Positions 45,188-52,860 of a stretch of 52,860 nucleotides of DNA are shown here, piece by piece. The position numbers and the translations under genes were made by a program. Below the pieces are notes generated by a model. The model was not told the origin of the DNA and did not search any database. It was given only the letters and a program-made list of their open reading frames with translations. Source of the DNA: Syntrophobacteraceae bacterium (GTDB lineage: Bacteria > Desulfobacterota > Syntrophobacteria > Syntrophobacterales > Syntrophobacteraceae). Positions within the stretch are counted from its first letter, which is position 1, and every line of letters starts with the position of its first letter. Where the stretch lies: assembly GCA_003566995.1 (NCBI GenBank), contig PXBG01000149.1, positions 1-52,860 of the forward strand, in the 5' to 3' direction.

Positions 45188-46318
45188 TCATGGGCTGGAA
45201 AAGGCCCGAAAAAACGTCCTGACGGTTTTGGACAGGGCCCTTCCCGCAGGGGGCTCCTGCGCACTGATGGCTCCGTAGGGGCAGACTTCCAGGCAGCAGT
45301 AACAGCGAATGCACCTGTCGTAGTCGAACCGGACTTTTTCATTGGTCCGCTCAAGGGCGTGGGCGGGACAAAACTTCCAGCATTCGCCGCACAGTTTGCA
45401 GGACGATTCCTCGATTTCAGGGCGCTGAACGAAGTGGCGCCGCAAAATACCGTGAAACATTTCAGGACCAAAGACCACCGAGCCCACATGAGGCATCCTG
45501 TAGTCTGCAATGAAGGGGAGTGTTCCCTCCACCTGGATGTCCGGGGGCATGAGCCCCAGCTCACCTGCGGCCATGTTGGTGAGCAGATCCTCCGGAGCCA
45601 CTCCGAGCATGCGGCACACGGCGACGTCCAGGGCAACGGCATTTTTGCTTCCCAGTATAACTCCCACCTTCCTGGGTGTTCCGCTTTTTCCCGGCCCCTG
45701 CCCTTCCATGGCCAGGACACCGTCGAGGATATTGAAAGAAGGCTTCAGAGCGGCGTAAACCTGCACCAGCACGCGGGCGAAGGCGATGCGATTCACACCG
45801 GTTTTCATATGCCACTCTGGCTTTCTCAGACCCACCACGCATCCGAAAAGATTTTTCACCGCGAGGGTGAGAAGCATCTGGGAATGGGTCTTCATTTTGG
45901 GAAGGTTGATGATGATATCGGCCTTGAGGGCTTCTTCGGCCAACTCCAGCTGGGTGAAAGGGGGTTCGGCGGGCAGTCTGAGGGACCTTTCGAAAGGACG
46001 GCAAAGGACGGGCAGCTCCCGAAGGGCCTCCCCGATGCCGCTCCCTTTGAGTATCCTCTGGAAAGACCCTGTTGCGGGACTGTCCGAAACCTGGACGGTG
46101 GCTCCGCGGTCCAGCGCATACTCCACAGCGGCCTTCACGATGGAATGGTGGGTCAGCACAGCATTTTCCGGGAATGCAGGGGCCAGCAGGTTGGGCTTGA
46201 CCAGCACGTTCATGCCCGAATCAATGGATTCACCTCCCATGGAATCCATGATTTCAAACACAGCAGAACGGACGCGGCCATAATCGTAACCCACAGACCT
46301 CACGAACACTTTTGTCAT
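45188..46318 (-). CDS. DUF362 protein with two [4Fe-4S] ferredoxin motifs
   Basis: A 376-residue protein. The DUF362 domain fills residues 1-300 (VLVKPNLLAP, INLPKMKTHSQMLLTLAVKNLFGCV, ILDGVLAMEGQGP). Two adjacent CxxCxxCxxxCP motifs follow (CKLCGECWKFCP and CIRCYCCLEVCP), forming a bacterial ferredoxin module. Such proteins are common in anaerobes and probably move electrons, but no reaction is established. It is convergent with the thioesterase and lies 138 bp downstream of the TauE gene on the same strand. Confidence 0.9.
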   Translation of the reverse strand: MTKVFVRSVGYDYGRVRSAVFEIMDSMGGESIDSGMNVLVKPNLLAPAFPENAVLTHHSIVKAAVEYALDRGATVQVSDSPATGSFQRILKGSGIGEALRELPVLCRPFERSLRLPAEPPFTQLELAEEALKADIIINLPKMKTHSQMLLTLAVKNLFGCVVGLRKPEWHMKTGVNRIAFARVLVQVYAALKPSFNILDGVLAMEGQGPGKSGTPRKVGVILGSKNAVALDVAVCRMLGVAPEDLLTNMAAGELGLMPPDIQVEGTLPFIADYRMPHVGSVVFGPEMFHGILRRHFVQRPEIEESSCKLCGECWKFCPAHALERTNEKVRFDYDRCIRCYCCLEVCPYGAISAQEPPAGRALSKTVRTFFRAFSSP

Positions 46319-46456
46319 GGGCGATCATCCTGGAATAAATGCCCGGAGCGGCGGGCATGGGCTTCATGTGATGCGGCAGGGAAAACATTGTTTCGGGAGC
46401 TTGATTGGTTTTGGTCCACCAAGTGCCTCCATGTCAAGCCATGACCGGGACCAGTT

Positions 46457-47254
46457 CTAAAAAAAGTCAAGGAGCATGCTTGTGGCTCCAAAGATGAGCA
46501 GAATGGCAAAAACACGCTTCAGCAGATTCCCGGGCAATTCGTGGGCCAGCTTCGCTCCCAGTGGAGCAGTGAGCACACTGGCCGACACTATGCCCAAAAG
46601 TGCAGGAACATACACGAAACCCAGAGAGAGAAAAGGTCGAAGTTCATTCTCCCACCCCCCCACTATATATCCCGCTGTGCCAGCCAGCGCGATGGGAACG
46701 GCGATGGCCGCGGATGTGCCGATGACCCAATGAAAAGGCACATTGCACCAGCTCATGAAGGGCACCGCAAGGGTGCCGCCTCCAATCCCCATAAAACTGG
46801 AAACCCCTCCGATGACGCACCCCACTCCGAAGAGCCCCAAAGTGCCGGGGAGGGATCGACCTGGCTCCGGATCTACGTCACGGAGCATTTGAACGGCCAC
46901 ATAGTACAGGAAAACTATGAAGATGACCTTCAGAAGAAGTGTGGGCATGAGAGATGCCAGGCGGGCTCCGTAAAAGCTGCCGAGCAGAATGCCCGGGGTC
47001 ATTTTCAAGACAACGTCCCAGCGCACGAACCCATGTGTTTGGTGGGCTCTGACGCTGGACAGGGTCGTGAAAACAACGGCAGCCATGGATGTGGCAAAAG
47101 CCAGCTTCATGAGCACTGCGGGGTCAACTTCCTGGGCAGACAGGACAAAAACCAGCATGGGAACCAGCACAAGTCCTCCCCCTATACCCAGCAAACCAGC
47201 GAGGACACCGACGATGGCACCAATAAACAAGTAGAGCAACAACGCTTCGAGCAT
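46457..47254 (-). CDS. TauE/SafE family permease
   Basis: A 265-residue membrane protein with about eight helices and the duplicated family motif: AGLLGIGGGLVLVPML in the first half and VSSFMGIGGGTLAVPFM in the second. The family exports sulfite, sulfoacetate or other organosulfur anions and includes relatives with other substrates. Sulfur-oxyanion transport would suit a sulfur-metabolising anaerobe, but nothing in the neighbourhood fixes the substrate. Confidence 0.9.
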   Translation of the reverse strand: MLEALLLYLFIGAIVGVLAGLLGIGGGLVLVPMLVFVLSAQEVDPAVLMKLAFATSMAAVVFTTLSSVRAHQTHGFVRWDVVLKMTPGILLGSFYGARLASLMPTLLLKVIFIVFLYYVAVQMLRDVDPEPGRSLPGTLGLFGVGCVIGGVSSFMGIGGGTLAVPFMSWCNVPFHWVIGTSAAIAVPIALAGTAGYIVGGWENELRPFLSLGFVYVPALLGIVSASVLTAPLGAKLAHELPGNLLKRVFAILLIFGATSMLLDFF

Positions 47255-47819
47255 GGTTTGATCCTTTTCTCAGGTTCCATCCATTGTCTTGAGCAAAATG
47301 AGCCAGGGCCCCTTTTCAGGATAATCCATTTCGCAGGCATGATATGATGGCAACGACTGCCAATCAAGTGGCTGCCAATCAAAGGTTCCCACAGGTGTGG
47401 CATGGAATCCGGTGATGCCCTTTTGAGTCCTCATGCTGTCTGCAGTCTTTAGGCCCGTTCCATCTTCTCACGCAACGAAAGGAGAGGTCAATACGCACGC
47501 AGTGCCGCACATGGATGGAGAGGATTCACTGAAATCCATCGGGAGGCAAGCGTTTGCGCCATATAGGGCCCCTTTTGCCATGGCGCCATCATGAACTTCC
47601 CCTCCCTTTTCCCCCTATAAAGGGCAATGGAATGCCCTTGACAGAATCTGCGGCCACTGCTACCGAAAACCTTTTCCACATGGATCACTTATCATTCATC
47701 GATTTTGATTGCATGCACTCTTTTATGCAGTTGTCCTCAGGTGACGTTGCGAAGAAGGAGTTATATGGGGAGCTTTTCCCCAAGCGTTGGACAGGAAAAA
47801 ATGCTCACGAACTCGCTGA
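47255..47819. other. non-coding interval upstream of the kinase/glycosidase fusion
   Basis: 565 bp with no convincing gene. A possible weak promoter has TTGACA at 47638-47643 and TACCGA 17 bp on. A plus-strand open frame of 96 codons ends inside the next gene at 47844 but shows no recognisable sequence. Confidence 0.45.
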
Positions 47820-50264
47820 TTGGATACCGGGGTTGGTTATTTGAAAAAAGATCTTGAACGGGGGTATGCAGAGGATGACGTTCTGCCGGGGGCTATGGAA
47901 CAATGGGCTGAACTGCGGGAAAATGACAGCGGAAGGTTGCAGCGGATCACTGGAACACCGTCGGTGGTTCATATTCCCCGCACCGTGAAACCTGCCCAAA
48001 CCCATGCTGATGTCGCAGGGCAAAGGGTCGGCGAACTCAGCAGCACCTCACCCACAGCCACTCATTCCTGTTCCCTGGGACCTTACAGGGGTTGGATTGC
48101 CAACGAATTCGGCAAAGATGGGCAATTGGCTCACTGGCTCTCCCGAATGGGCCATGTGTGTCTTGAGGATGGCAAGCTGCTCGCTCAGGGGCGTCATCGC
48201 GTGGTGTGTGTCCATTACCGGGATCACATTTTTGCCATCAAGTCCTTTGGCCCCCAGCCTTTTTTTAAAGACTGGGCTGATTTCAGGAGAGGCTCCAAGG
48301 CGCGCCGATCCTTCGAGGCGGCGGTTCACCTCAGGGCGCACGGTGTTGGCACTCCTGCCCCTGTGGCCTGCCTGGAAAAGTGGGCGGGGCATCGCCTCCT
48401 GGAAAGCCATTTCATCACCCTGTATGAACCAGGCCTTCAGGAGTTTCGCCAGGAACTGGTCAACCTGTATCGGAATGAACCGCACTGCGAAAAACTCATG
48501 AGCCTACTTCAGACAGTGGCTCGCGCCGTCGCCCGGTTGCATCGCTCCGGTGTCATGCATGGAGACATGGGCAATCAAAACATACTGGTGCGGCGTCACG
48601 GCCCCTCCTCGTGGGGCCATGTGGCGTTTGTCGATCTCAACCGCGCCCGCATGAGTCCGGTGGAATCCTTGCGGCGGCGGGCTTTTGACATCAGCCGTAT
48701 CTCCTTGCCGTCCGACCTTCTTCGCGTCTTCATGGCCATGTATTTTGGAAACTCCCCCGTTCCTTCCGCTTTCCGAAAATGGGAACGTTTCTACCGCTGG
48801 CTTTTTGCATTCCACACCAAAACACGCTCCTGGCGCCATCCCCTGCGAACCCTTCGCGAGCGCCGGGTCGCACCTGACCCAGCAATCACCTATCCGCCCT
48901 TCAAGGACCTTTGGTTATGGGATGAACGCTCAGGCCAGGCCATCGGCACTCTGCGCTGCAAGGAAAGAAAATATATTTATCCCCGCATCAACCTGCTGAA
49001 AATCGCCGCTTCCGTGGCCATGGCTTCCAGGCCTGTTCATTCCCTGTACGGCCCGCATGTGAAAAACTCCTTTTCTTTGCCTGTGGCCATGTCAGGGCGA
49101 ATTGGAATGACGGTTCATCCACGCCCGGAAAGTTGGAGCACGGAACGCCGCTGGCTGGAGCGTCTTGGTCCTTGTCCCTTGATGGTGCGCTTTTACCATC
49201 ACGAAGCTCCCGCAAACTGGGATTACACCATAGAACGGGTTCAGGAACTGCAACGGGACGGGTATTCCGTTTCCATCGCCATGGTTCAGGATCGCCGGGC
49301 TGTGAAGGATCCCGCCCGCTGGGCCGGGTTTGTGGATCGCGTGCTGGGCGAACTGGGAAACACGGTGGAGTGGGTGCAGGTGGGGCATGCCATCAATCGC
49401 GTCAAGTGGGGATTGTGGACCCTGGATGAGTATGCGCACCTTTGCGAGCCTTTTGCCTCCCATGCAGGGGCTCATAAAAGGTTTCGGCTGATGGGCCCGG
49501 CCGTGATCGATTTCGAATACCAGTACGTGGTGGCTGCCCTGCGGCGCGTGCAGGGCCTGCTCCACTTCGATGCCCTGTCCCACCTCCTGTACGTGGACCG
49601 CCGTGGGGCTCCCGAAAACGGGCAATCGGGATTTTCCACCGTGGAGAAATGCGCTTTGGGCCGTGCCATTGCCCAATGGGCGCCGTCCTGTGAATCCCGG
49701 CTGATCGTTTCAGAAGTCAACTGGCCTTTGCTGGGGACCGGTGTTCATTCACCCGGGGGGTCCCCTTACGAGGAACCTGGTCCGCGCAACAACGATCCCA
49801 GTGTGAATGAAGAAGACTATGCGTCCTACATGATTCGCTACCTTGCCCTCACCATCGCTTCGGGGCATGTGGAGCGCGTCTATTGGTGGCGGCTGGCGGC
49901 ACATGGGTTCGGATTGATCGATGACCGCGCAAGGGGAGAATGGCGGGCGCGTCCGGCCTTTGAGGCATTGCGGGTCTTTCTCGATCTCATCGAAAAAAGC
50001 GTCTTCCAGAAACGCTTAACCATGCCCAATGGCACAATGGGCCTTTTGTTTCGACGGCCCGATGGGGAACTCATCGTGCTGGCTTATGCTCATCCTTCGC
50101 CCGTGCCCTACCATCCTCCCTATCCCTTCGACGGCGTCTGCAATGTCTTCGGGCAGGAGCACGGGGCCAGGAAAAGAGGAACGCCCATCATCCTCACGGG
50201 TCAGCCCATTTATATTCGCGGTGTGCAACTCCCCATCACCACCACTCATGGGAGTGACTCGTAG
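47820..50264 (+). CDS. fusion of a WaaP/Kdo-kinase-like domain and a TIM-barrel glycoside-hydrolase-like domain
   Basis: An 814-codon frame. Residues ~90-345 are a small protein-kinase-fold domain of the lipopolysaccharide-kinase type: ATP lysine K141 (FAIKSFG), E166, catalytic loop H247-G-D249-MGNQ-N254 and metal Asp in VDLN (D272); all key residues are kept. Residues ~425-800 look like a clan-A (TIM-barrel) glycoside hydrolase: VEWVQVGHAINRVKWG (517-530) at the strand that normally carries the acid/base Asn-Glu, and SEVNWPLLGTG (631-641) with a candidate nucleophile E632. The Asn-Glu is replaced by His-Ala, so activity is uncertain. No signal peptide is seen, suggesting a cytoplasmic protein acting on LPS-core or glycan precursors. 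The 3' end overlaps a convergent glycosyltransferase gene by 19 bp. The start is uncertain (TTG 47820 or 47841, ATG 47895). Confidence 0.75.
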   Translation: MDTGVGYLKKDLERGYAEDDVLPGAMEQWAELRENDSGRLQRITGTPSVVHIPRTVKPAQTHADVAGQRVGELSSTSPTATHSCSLGPYRGWIANEFGKDGQLAHWLSRMGHVCLEDGKLLAQGRHRVVCVHYRDHIFAIKSFGPQPFFKDWADFRRGSKARRSFEAAVHLRAHGVGTPAPVACLEKWAGHRLLESHFITLYEPGLQEFRQELVNLYRNEPHCEKLMSLLQTVARAVARLHRSGVMHGDMGNQNILVRRHGPSSWGHVAFVDLNRARMSPVESLRRRAFDISRISLPSDLLRVFMAMYFGNSPVPSAFRKWERFYRWLFAFHTKTRSWRHPLRTLRERRVAPDPAITYPPFKDLWLWDERSGQAIGTLRCKERKYIYPRINLLKIAASVAMASRPVHSLYGPHVKNSFSLPVAMSGRIGMTVHPRPESWSTERRWLERLGPCPLMVRFYHHEAPANWDYTIERVQELQRDGYSVSIAMVQDRRAVKDPARWAGFVDRVLGELGNTVEWVQVGHAINRVKWGLWTLDEYAHLCEPFASHAGAHKRFRLMGPAVIDFEYQYVVAALRRVQGLLHFDALSHLLYVDRRGAPENGQSGFSTVEKCALGRAIAQWAPSCESRLIVSEVNWPLLGTGVHSPGGSPYEEPGPRNNDPSVNEEDYASYMIRYLALTIASGHVERVYWWRLAAHGFGLIDDRARGEWRARPAFEALRVFLDLIEKSVFQKRLTMPNGTMGLLFRRPDGELIVLAYAHPSPVPYHPPYPFDGVCNVFGQEHGARKRGTPIILTGQPIYIRGVQLPITTTHGSDS

Positions 50265-51364
50265 AGGCGGATGTGTTCGGCCACAGTTTGCTGGATGGAA
50301 AAGTCCTTTTCGATGCGGGTGCGGGCGGAAGCTCCCATGCGGGCTCGAAGGCCAGGGTCATTCAGAAGCAAGGTCAAGGCTTGCGACAGGGCGTGTGCAT
50401 CGCCCGGGGGAACCACCAATCCATCCTGTTCATGACGGACCAGTTCGGGTGAACCGCCACAATCGGTGACGACGGGCACAACCGATTGGGACATGGCCTC
50501 CATGAGGCTTCGTGCCAGCCCTTCCCTTTTGAGCGATGGCAACACAATGGCATCGCATGCGCCCATGAGAGCGGGAGCATCGAAACGAAAACCCGTGAAA
50601 TGAACCCTCTCCGCCAATTGGGCGGGCATGGAAAGCCGGGAGAGGAGCTTGTCCTGAATACGGCCGACCAGGAGAAAGTGAACGGGACGATGAGCGCTGA
50701 CCCTTTCGGCGGCCTGAATGAGCACGTGGATGCCTTTCCGGGGGCGCATGTTGGCCGAACTTCCAATGACGAAGGCGTCGCCGGGAATGCCAAACTCTGA
50801 CAGAGAGGCTCGATGCACGGGATGGTACCAGGTCACATCATGGCCCTTGTAGATGGTCACGGGGCGATCCTGCGGAAGCCCCATGGCTAGCAGGCCCTTT
50901 CGAACAGCATGGCACACGCAGACGATCCGGTCAATGGAGGGATTCAGGTAGGTGAGCCATGATCCGGGATTGAAGCGGCTCAGGTTTCCCACGATGCCGC
51001 GATAGGCCACCCGTTTCACACCCATGCCCATGGAAGCGAGCAATCCGTTGGAAAGGGGGCGGTTCAGGAGAGTGTGCATCACATCAAAGCGCCCTTCTGT
51101 GAGGCGTGAACGAATGGCGCCAATGCCGGCAAAATCGACCTTATGAACCAGGGTCAGGGGATGGACATGGAACCCCTCTTTCTTCAACGCTTCCCCATTG
51201 ACAGAGTCGGGACGAACCATCAGTTCCACATGGTGTCCGGCGTCTTTTAATCCTCGAAGGAGATGAGATTCGGGCAAATCCAGTCCTTCGCCTATGAACA
51301 GGATACGCTTTTGGGCCGTGGAGTGTTTTCCCGTTTTTAACTTCATCTGTAAAGCTCGATGCAT
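50246..51364 (-). CDS. glycosyltransferase family 4 (GT-B)
   Basis: A 372-residue GT-B glycosyltransferase. The acceptor domain starts RILFIGEGLDLPESHLLRGL, and the donor domain has IGSSANMRPRKGIHVLIQA and the E-x7-E element (EGLARSLMEAMSQSVVPVVT, then GGSPELV). It probably transfers a sugar from a nucleotide donor in LPS, capsule or glycolipid synthesis. It is convergent with and overlaps the kinase/glycosidase fusion by 19 bp, hinting at a shared glycan pathway. The ATG at 51364 is chosen; a TTG at 51373 and an ATG at 51346 also exist. Confidence 0.9.
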   Translation of the reverse strand: MHRALQMKLKTGKHSTAQKRILFIGEGLDLPESHLLRGLKDAGHHVELMVRPDSVNGEALKKEGFHVHPLTLVHKVDFAGIGAIRSRLTEGRFDVMHTLLNRPLSNGLLASMGMGVKRVAYRGIVGNLSRFNPGSWLTYLNPSIDRIVCVCHAVRKGLLAMGLPQDRPVTIYKGHDVTWYHPVHRASLSEFGIPGDAFVIGSSANMRPRKGIHVLIQAAERVSAHRPVHFLLVGRIQDKLLSRLSMPAQLAERVHFTGFRFDAPALMGACDAIVLPSLKREGLARSLMEAMSQSVVPVVTDCGGSPELVRHEQDGLVVPPGDAHALSQALTLLLNDPGLRARMGASARTRIEKDFSIQQTVAEHIRLYESLP

Positions 51365-51538
51365 GGTTGCCAAAATCAGTGGACGATATGGTTTTCATTG
51401 TTCAGCCTTCTTCCTTGATGTACATTTCAAGGTACACAGAGAAGAGCACACTATCAAGCGAGCAATCGTGACGGCGAGCGTCGAGCCAGGCACCGAAGCA
51501 CCCGACAGATCATAGAAAGATTTGAAGAGTCCCGTCCC

Positions 51539-52000
51539 ATGACCGGAAAAACTTCCGATTACGGCAAAAACAGCAAATCAACTGATGCCGGTCGGCTCAT
51601 AGATGTCACCTGCGCGCTCATAGAGGAAAACGGAAAGGTTCTGGCAGCCCAGCGCGGCCCCCGAATGAGAATGCCCTTCAAGTGGGAGTTCCCCGGTGGA
51701 AAAATCAACCCGGGAGAAACCGCAGAAGACTGCATTATCCGGGAGATTCGCGAAGAACTGGGCGTTGACATCCAAATCAGGACTCTGCTCCCGCCATCGA
51801 GCCATTCTTATCCGGATCTGCATATCCGGCTTCATCCCTTTATTTGCCGGATAACCCGCGGCCACATTGTGCTGGCAGAACATCGGGCCGTACAATGGAC
51901 CTCCCATGACCAGCTCCTGACCCTGGATTGGGCGGAAGCCGATGTGGCTGTTGTCCGGTCCTACCTCCATCATCGCACTGCAACAAAAGAAGGGGCATAG
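51539..52000 (+). CDS. mutT: MutT-type Nudix hydrolase (8-oxo-dGTP diphosphatase)
   Basis: A 153-residue Nudix protein with an intact box GKINPGETAEDCIIREIREELG (Gx5Ex7REUxEExG) around residues 54-76. VTCALIEENGKVLAAQRG and KWEFPGGK are typical of MutT, which cleans 8-oxo-dGTP from the nucleotide pool. A tail of about 20 residues precedes the fold. It is divergent from the glycosyltransferase gene and appears to be transcribed alone. Confidence 0.88.
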   Translation: MTGKTSDYGKNSKSTDAGRLIDVTCALIEENGKVLAAQRGPRMRMPFKWEFPGGKINPGETAEDCIIREIREELGVDIQIRTLLPPSSHSYPDLHIRLHPFICRITRGHIVLAEHRAVQWTSHDQLLTLDWAEADVAVVRSYLHHRTATKEGA

Positions 52001-52109
52001 TGGGTGATCAACACCCGCGCCCATAGCTGCCTGAAATCAAAGCTTCCTTTCGGCATTTATGATGCGGTTATCGATGAGCATTTGCAGTAAATGGGTGATG
52101 CCATCCCTG

Positions 52110-52860
52110 CTAATCCAGGATGATCAGGGTGTCCGCGGCTGGAATGATTTGCCACATCCTTGACGGTGCAAAACCGTAACTCGGTCTGAAACTGCGCATC
52201 TGAGCCATGAGAGAACCGGTGACATCGTTATCGAAACCTCGTGAAAACTGATCCATCCAGTAGATGCGCGGGTCAGCGGGGTCTGATCGGTCCACAGCCA
52301 GAATGACGGAATGATAGGCGGAGTGGAGCGAGAGTCCGAAAAAGTACCACCCGGCGACGTCCGGCCGGGTCATGCCAAGGACCGTTGCTTCCGGATCGGG
52401 CTGCCATGTGCCGGAGGCCCCCTGGTGGACCAGCCGGGTTTCCGGACCGGCCATGCCGCGCGCACGAAGCGTCTCCATGATACGGTTCATATGGTTGGTG
52501 TTGCGGCCGGTCCGGCGCATGACCTCCCTCGATTCCCGGCTGACCTGATCCTGAATGGAGCGGGAAACCCGCTCGGAGTAAAGGGCCTCAAACCCATGGT
52601 AAACCGCCGCCATGCAGTGGCTGCCCGGCACCGTGGTGACGTAGATGTCCCGGAATTGCTCGGCCGTGGCCTCCGAAAAAACGCCCGTCCGGTTTAACAG
52701 CCGGTTGGCACGGGCAAGGCTTCGCTGCTGGCTCTCAGTAAGACTTGACGGCGCATTGGCCAGGGCATTGCGAATTGTGTCCATGATCTCCTGGCCCGGT
52801 GTCTGGGAAAGGAGAAGGTCAAACTGGTGGATGACGATCCAGTCCATGAAGGCCAGTGCC
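52110..52860 (-). CDS. unrecognised protein, possible Cys-His-Asp hydrolase (5' end outside window)
   Basis: The visible 245+ residues belong to no family I can name; the frame continues to the right edge, so the true start may lie outside (an internal ATG is at 52847). Counting from that Met, C78 (VPGSHCMAAVYHGFEALY), H179 (HSAYHSVILAVDR) and D199 (RIYWMDQFSRG) follow the order and local hydrophobicity of a papain-like or NlpC/P60-type cysteine hydrolase: the Cys at a helix start, the His at the head of a strand, then an acidic residue on the next strand. The region between is charged and helical (92-130). No signal peptide is visible. It ends 109 bp after MutT, on the opposite strand. A peptidoglycan or protein amidase, or an effector, is possible but unproven. 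Confidence 0.55.
   Translation of the reverse strand, partial: ALAFMDWIVIHQFDLLLSQTPGQEIMDTIRNALANAPSSLTESQQRSLARANRLLNRTGVFSEATAEQFRDIYVTTVPGSHCMAAVYHGFEALYSERVSRSIQDQVSRESREVMRRTGRNTNHMNRIMETLRARGMAGPETRLVHQGASGTWQPDPEATVLGMTRPDVAGWYFFGLSLHSAYHSVILAVDRSDPADPRIYWMDQFSRGFDNDVTGSLMAQMRSFRPSYGFAPSRMWQIIPAADTLIILD

Noticed and set aside
47554-47844. 96-codon plus-strand frame upstream of the kinase/glycosidase fusion
   Set aside because: No recognisable motif, no ribosome site, and it overlaps the fusion gene by 25 bp in another frame. It may be chance.

Overview
The window is a chromosomal stretch of a moderately GC-rich Gram-negative bacterium. Lnt, a periplasmic AMIN-domain amidase, a MacA-type adaptor and a WaaP-like kinase fusion all imply an outer membrane. 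The tandem-fused double UvrA, an enlarged SRP RNA of the kind known from sulfate reducers, hopanoid side-chain genes, PII/AmtB with a sigma-54 promoter, and ferredoxin-type DUF362 proteins together suggest a Desulfobacterota member, perhaps Syntrophobacterales. That placement is inference: no 16S gene or other decisive marker is present. No insertion sequence, prophage, CRISPR array or tRNA was seen, and most genes are housekeeping or conserved accessory genes.

Layout. 0-5.4 kb, minus strand: an NtrC-type response regulator (cut by the left edge) with its sensor kinase, the clamp-loader-like ATPase RarA, and an asparagine-synthetase-like protein that lacks the catalytic cysteine of its glutaminase domain. 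5.4-6.1 kb: non-coding, with two degenerate dispersed repeats. 6.1-10.3 kb: hopanoid side-chain genes hpnA-hpnH, a DUF422 membrane protein, convergent hpnG, and a small zinc-ribbon/winged-helix protein. 10.5 kb: SRP RNA. 10.8-23.3 kb: a 1934-residue double UvrA, divergent from mutS-amidase-RNB exoribonuclease. 23.5-25.4 kb: glnK-amtB with a near-consensus sigma-54 promoter and a strong terminator. 25.7-29.5 kb: corC-lnt-prfB, with the classic +1 programmed frameshift in prfB. 29.7-34.9 kb: speD with a strong sigma-70 promoter and a leader of about 370 nt, a receiver-GGDEF protein, NAD kinase, a radical SAM protein and a TtuA-type tRNA thiolase.

34.9-42.5 kb is a run of six co-directional minus-strand genes: a periplasmic retropepsin-like protease, an inactive transglutaminase fused to seven membrane helices, a RimK-like ATP-grasp ligase, and then a MacAB-like ABC exporter (ATPase, FtsX permease, adaptor). 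The first three match a trio predicted from comparative genomics to make or process a peptide or amide-linked product. I regard this run as the least understood multi-gene system here. 42.9-47.3 kb holds a stand-alone methionine-synthase reactivation-domain protein, a small membrane protein, an acyl-CoA thioesterase, a DUF362/ferredoxin protein and a TauE-type permease. 47.8-52.0 kb carries an unusual fusion of a WaaP/Kdo-kinase-like domain to a TIM-barrel glycoside-hydrolase-like domain, convergent with a family 4 glycosyltransferase, then MutT. The right edge cuts an unrecognised protein with a possible Cys-His-Asp hydrolase arrangement.

Themes. Genome maintenance is well represented (UvrA, MutS, RarA, MutT), and both RarA and MutS carry a textbook sliding-clamp-binding pentapeptide. 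Envelope biology is the other theme: hopanoids, Lnt, the amidase, the exporter and the kinase/glycosidase fusion.
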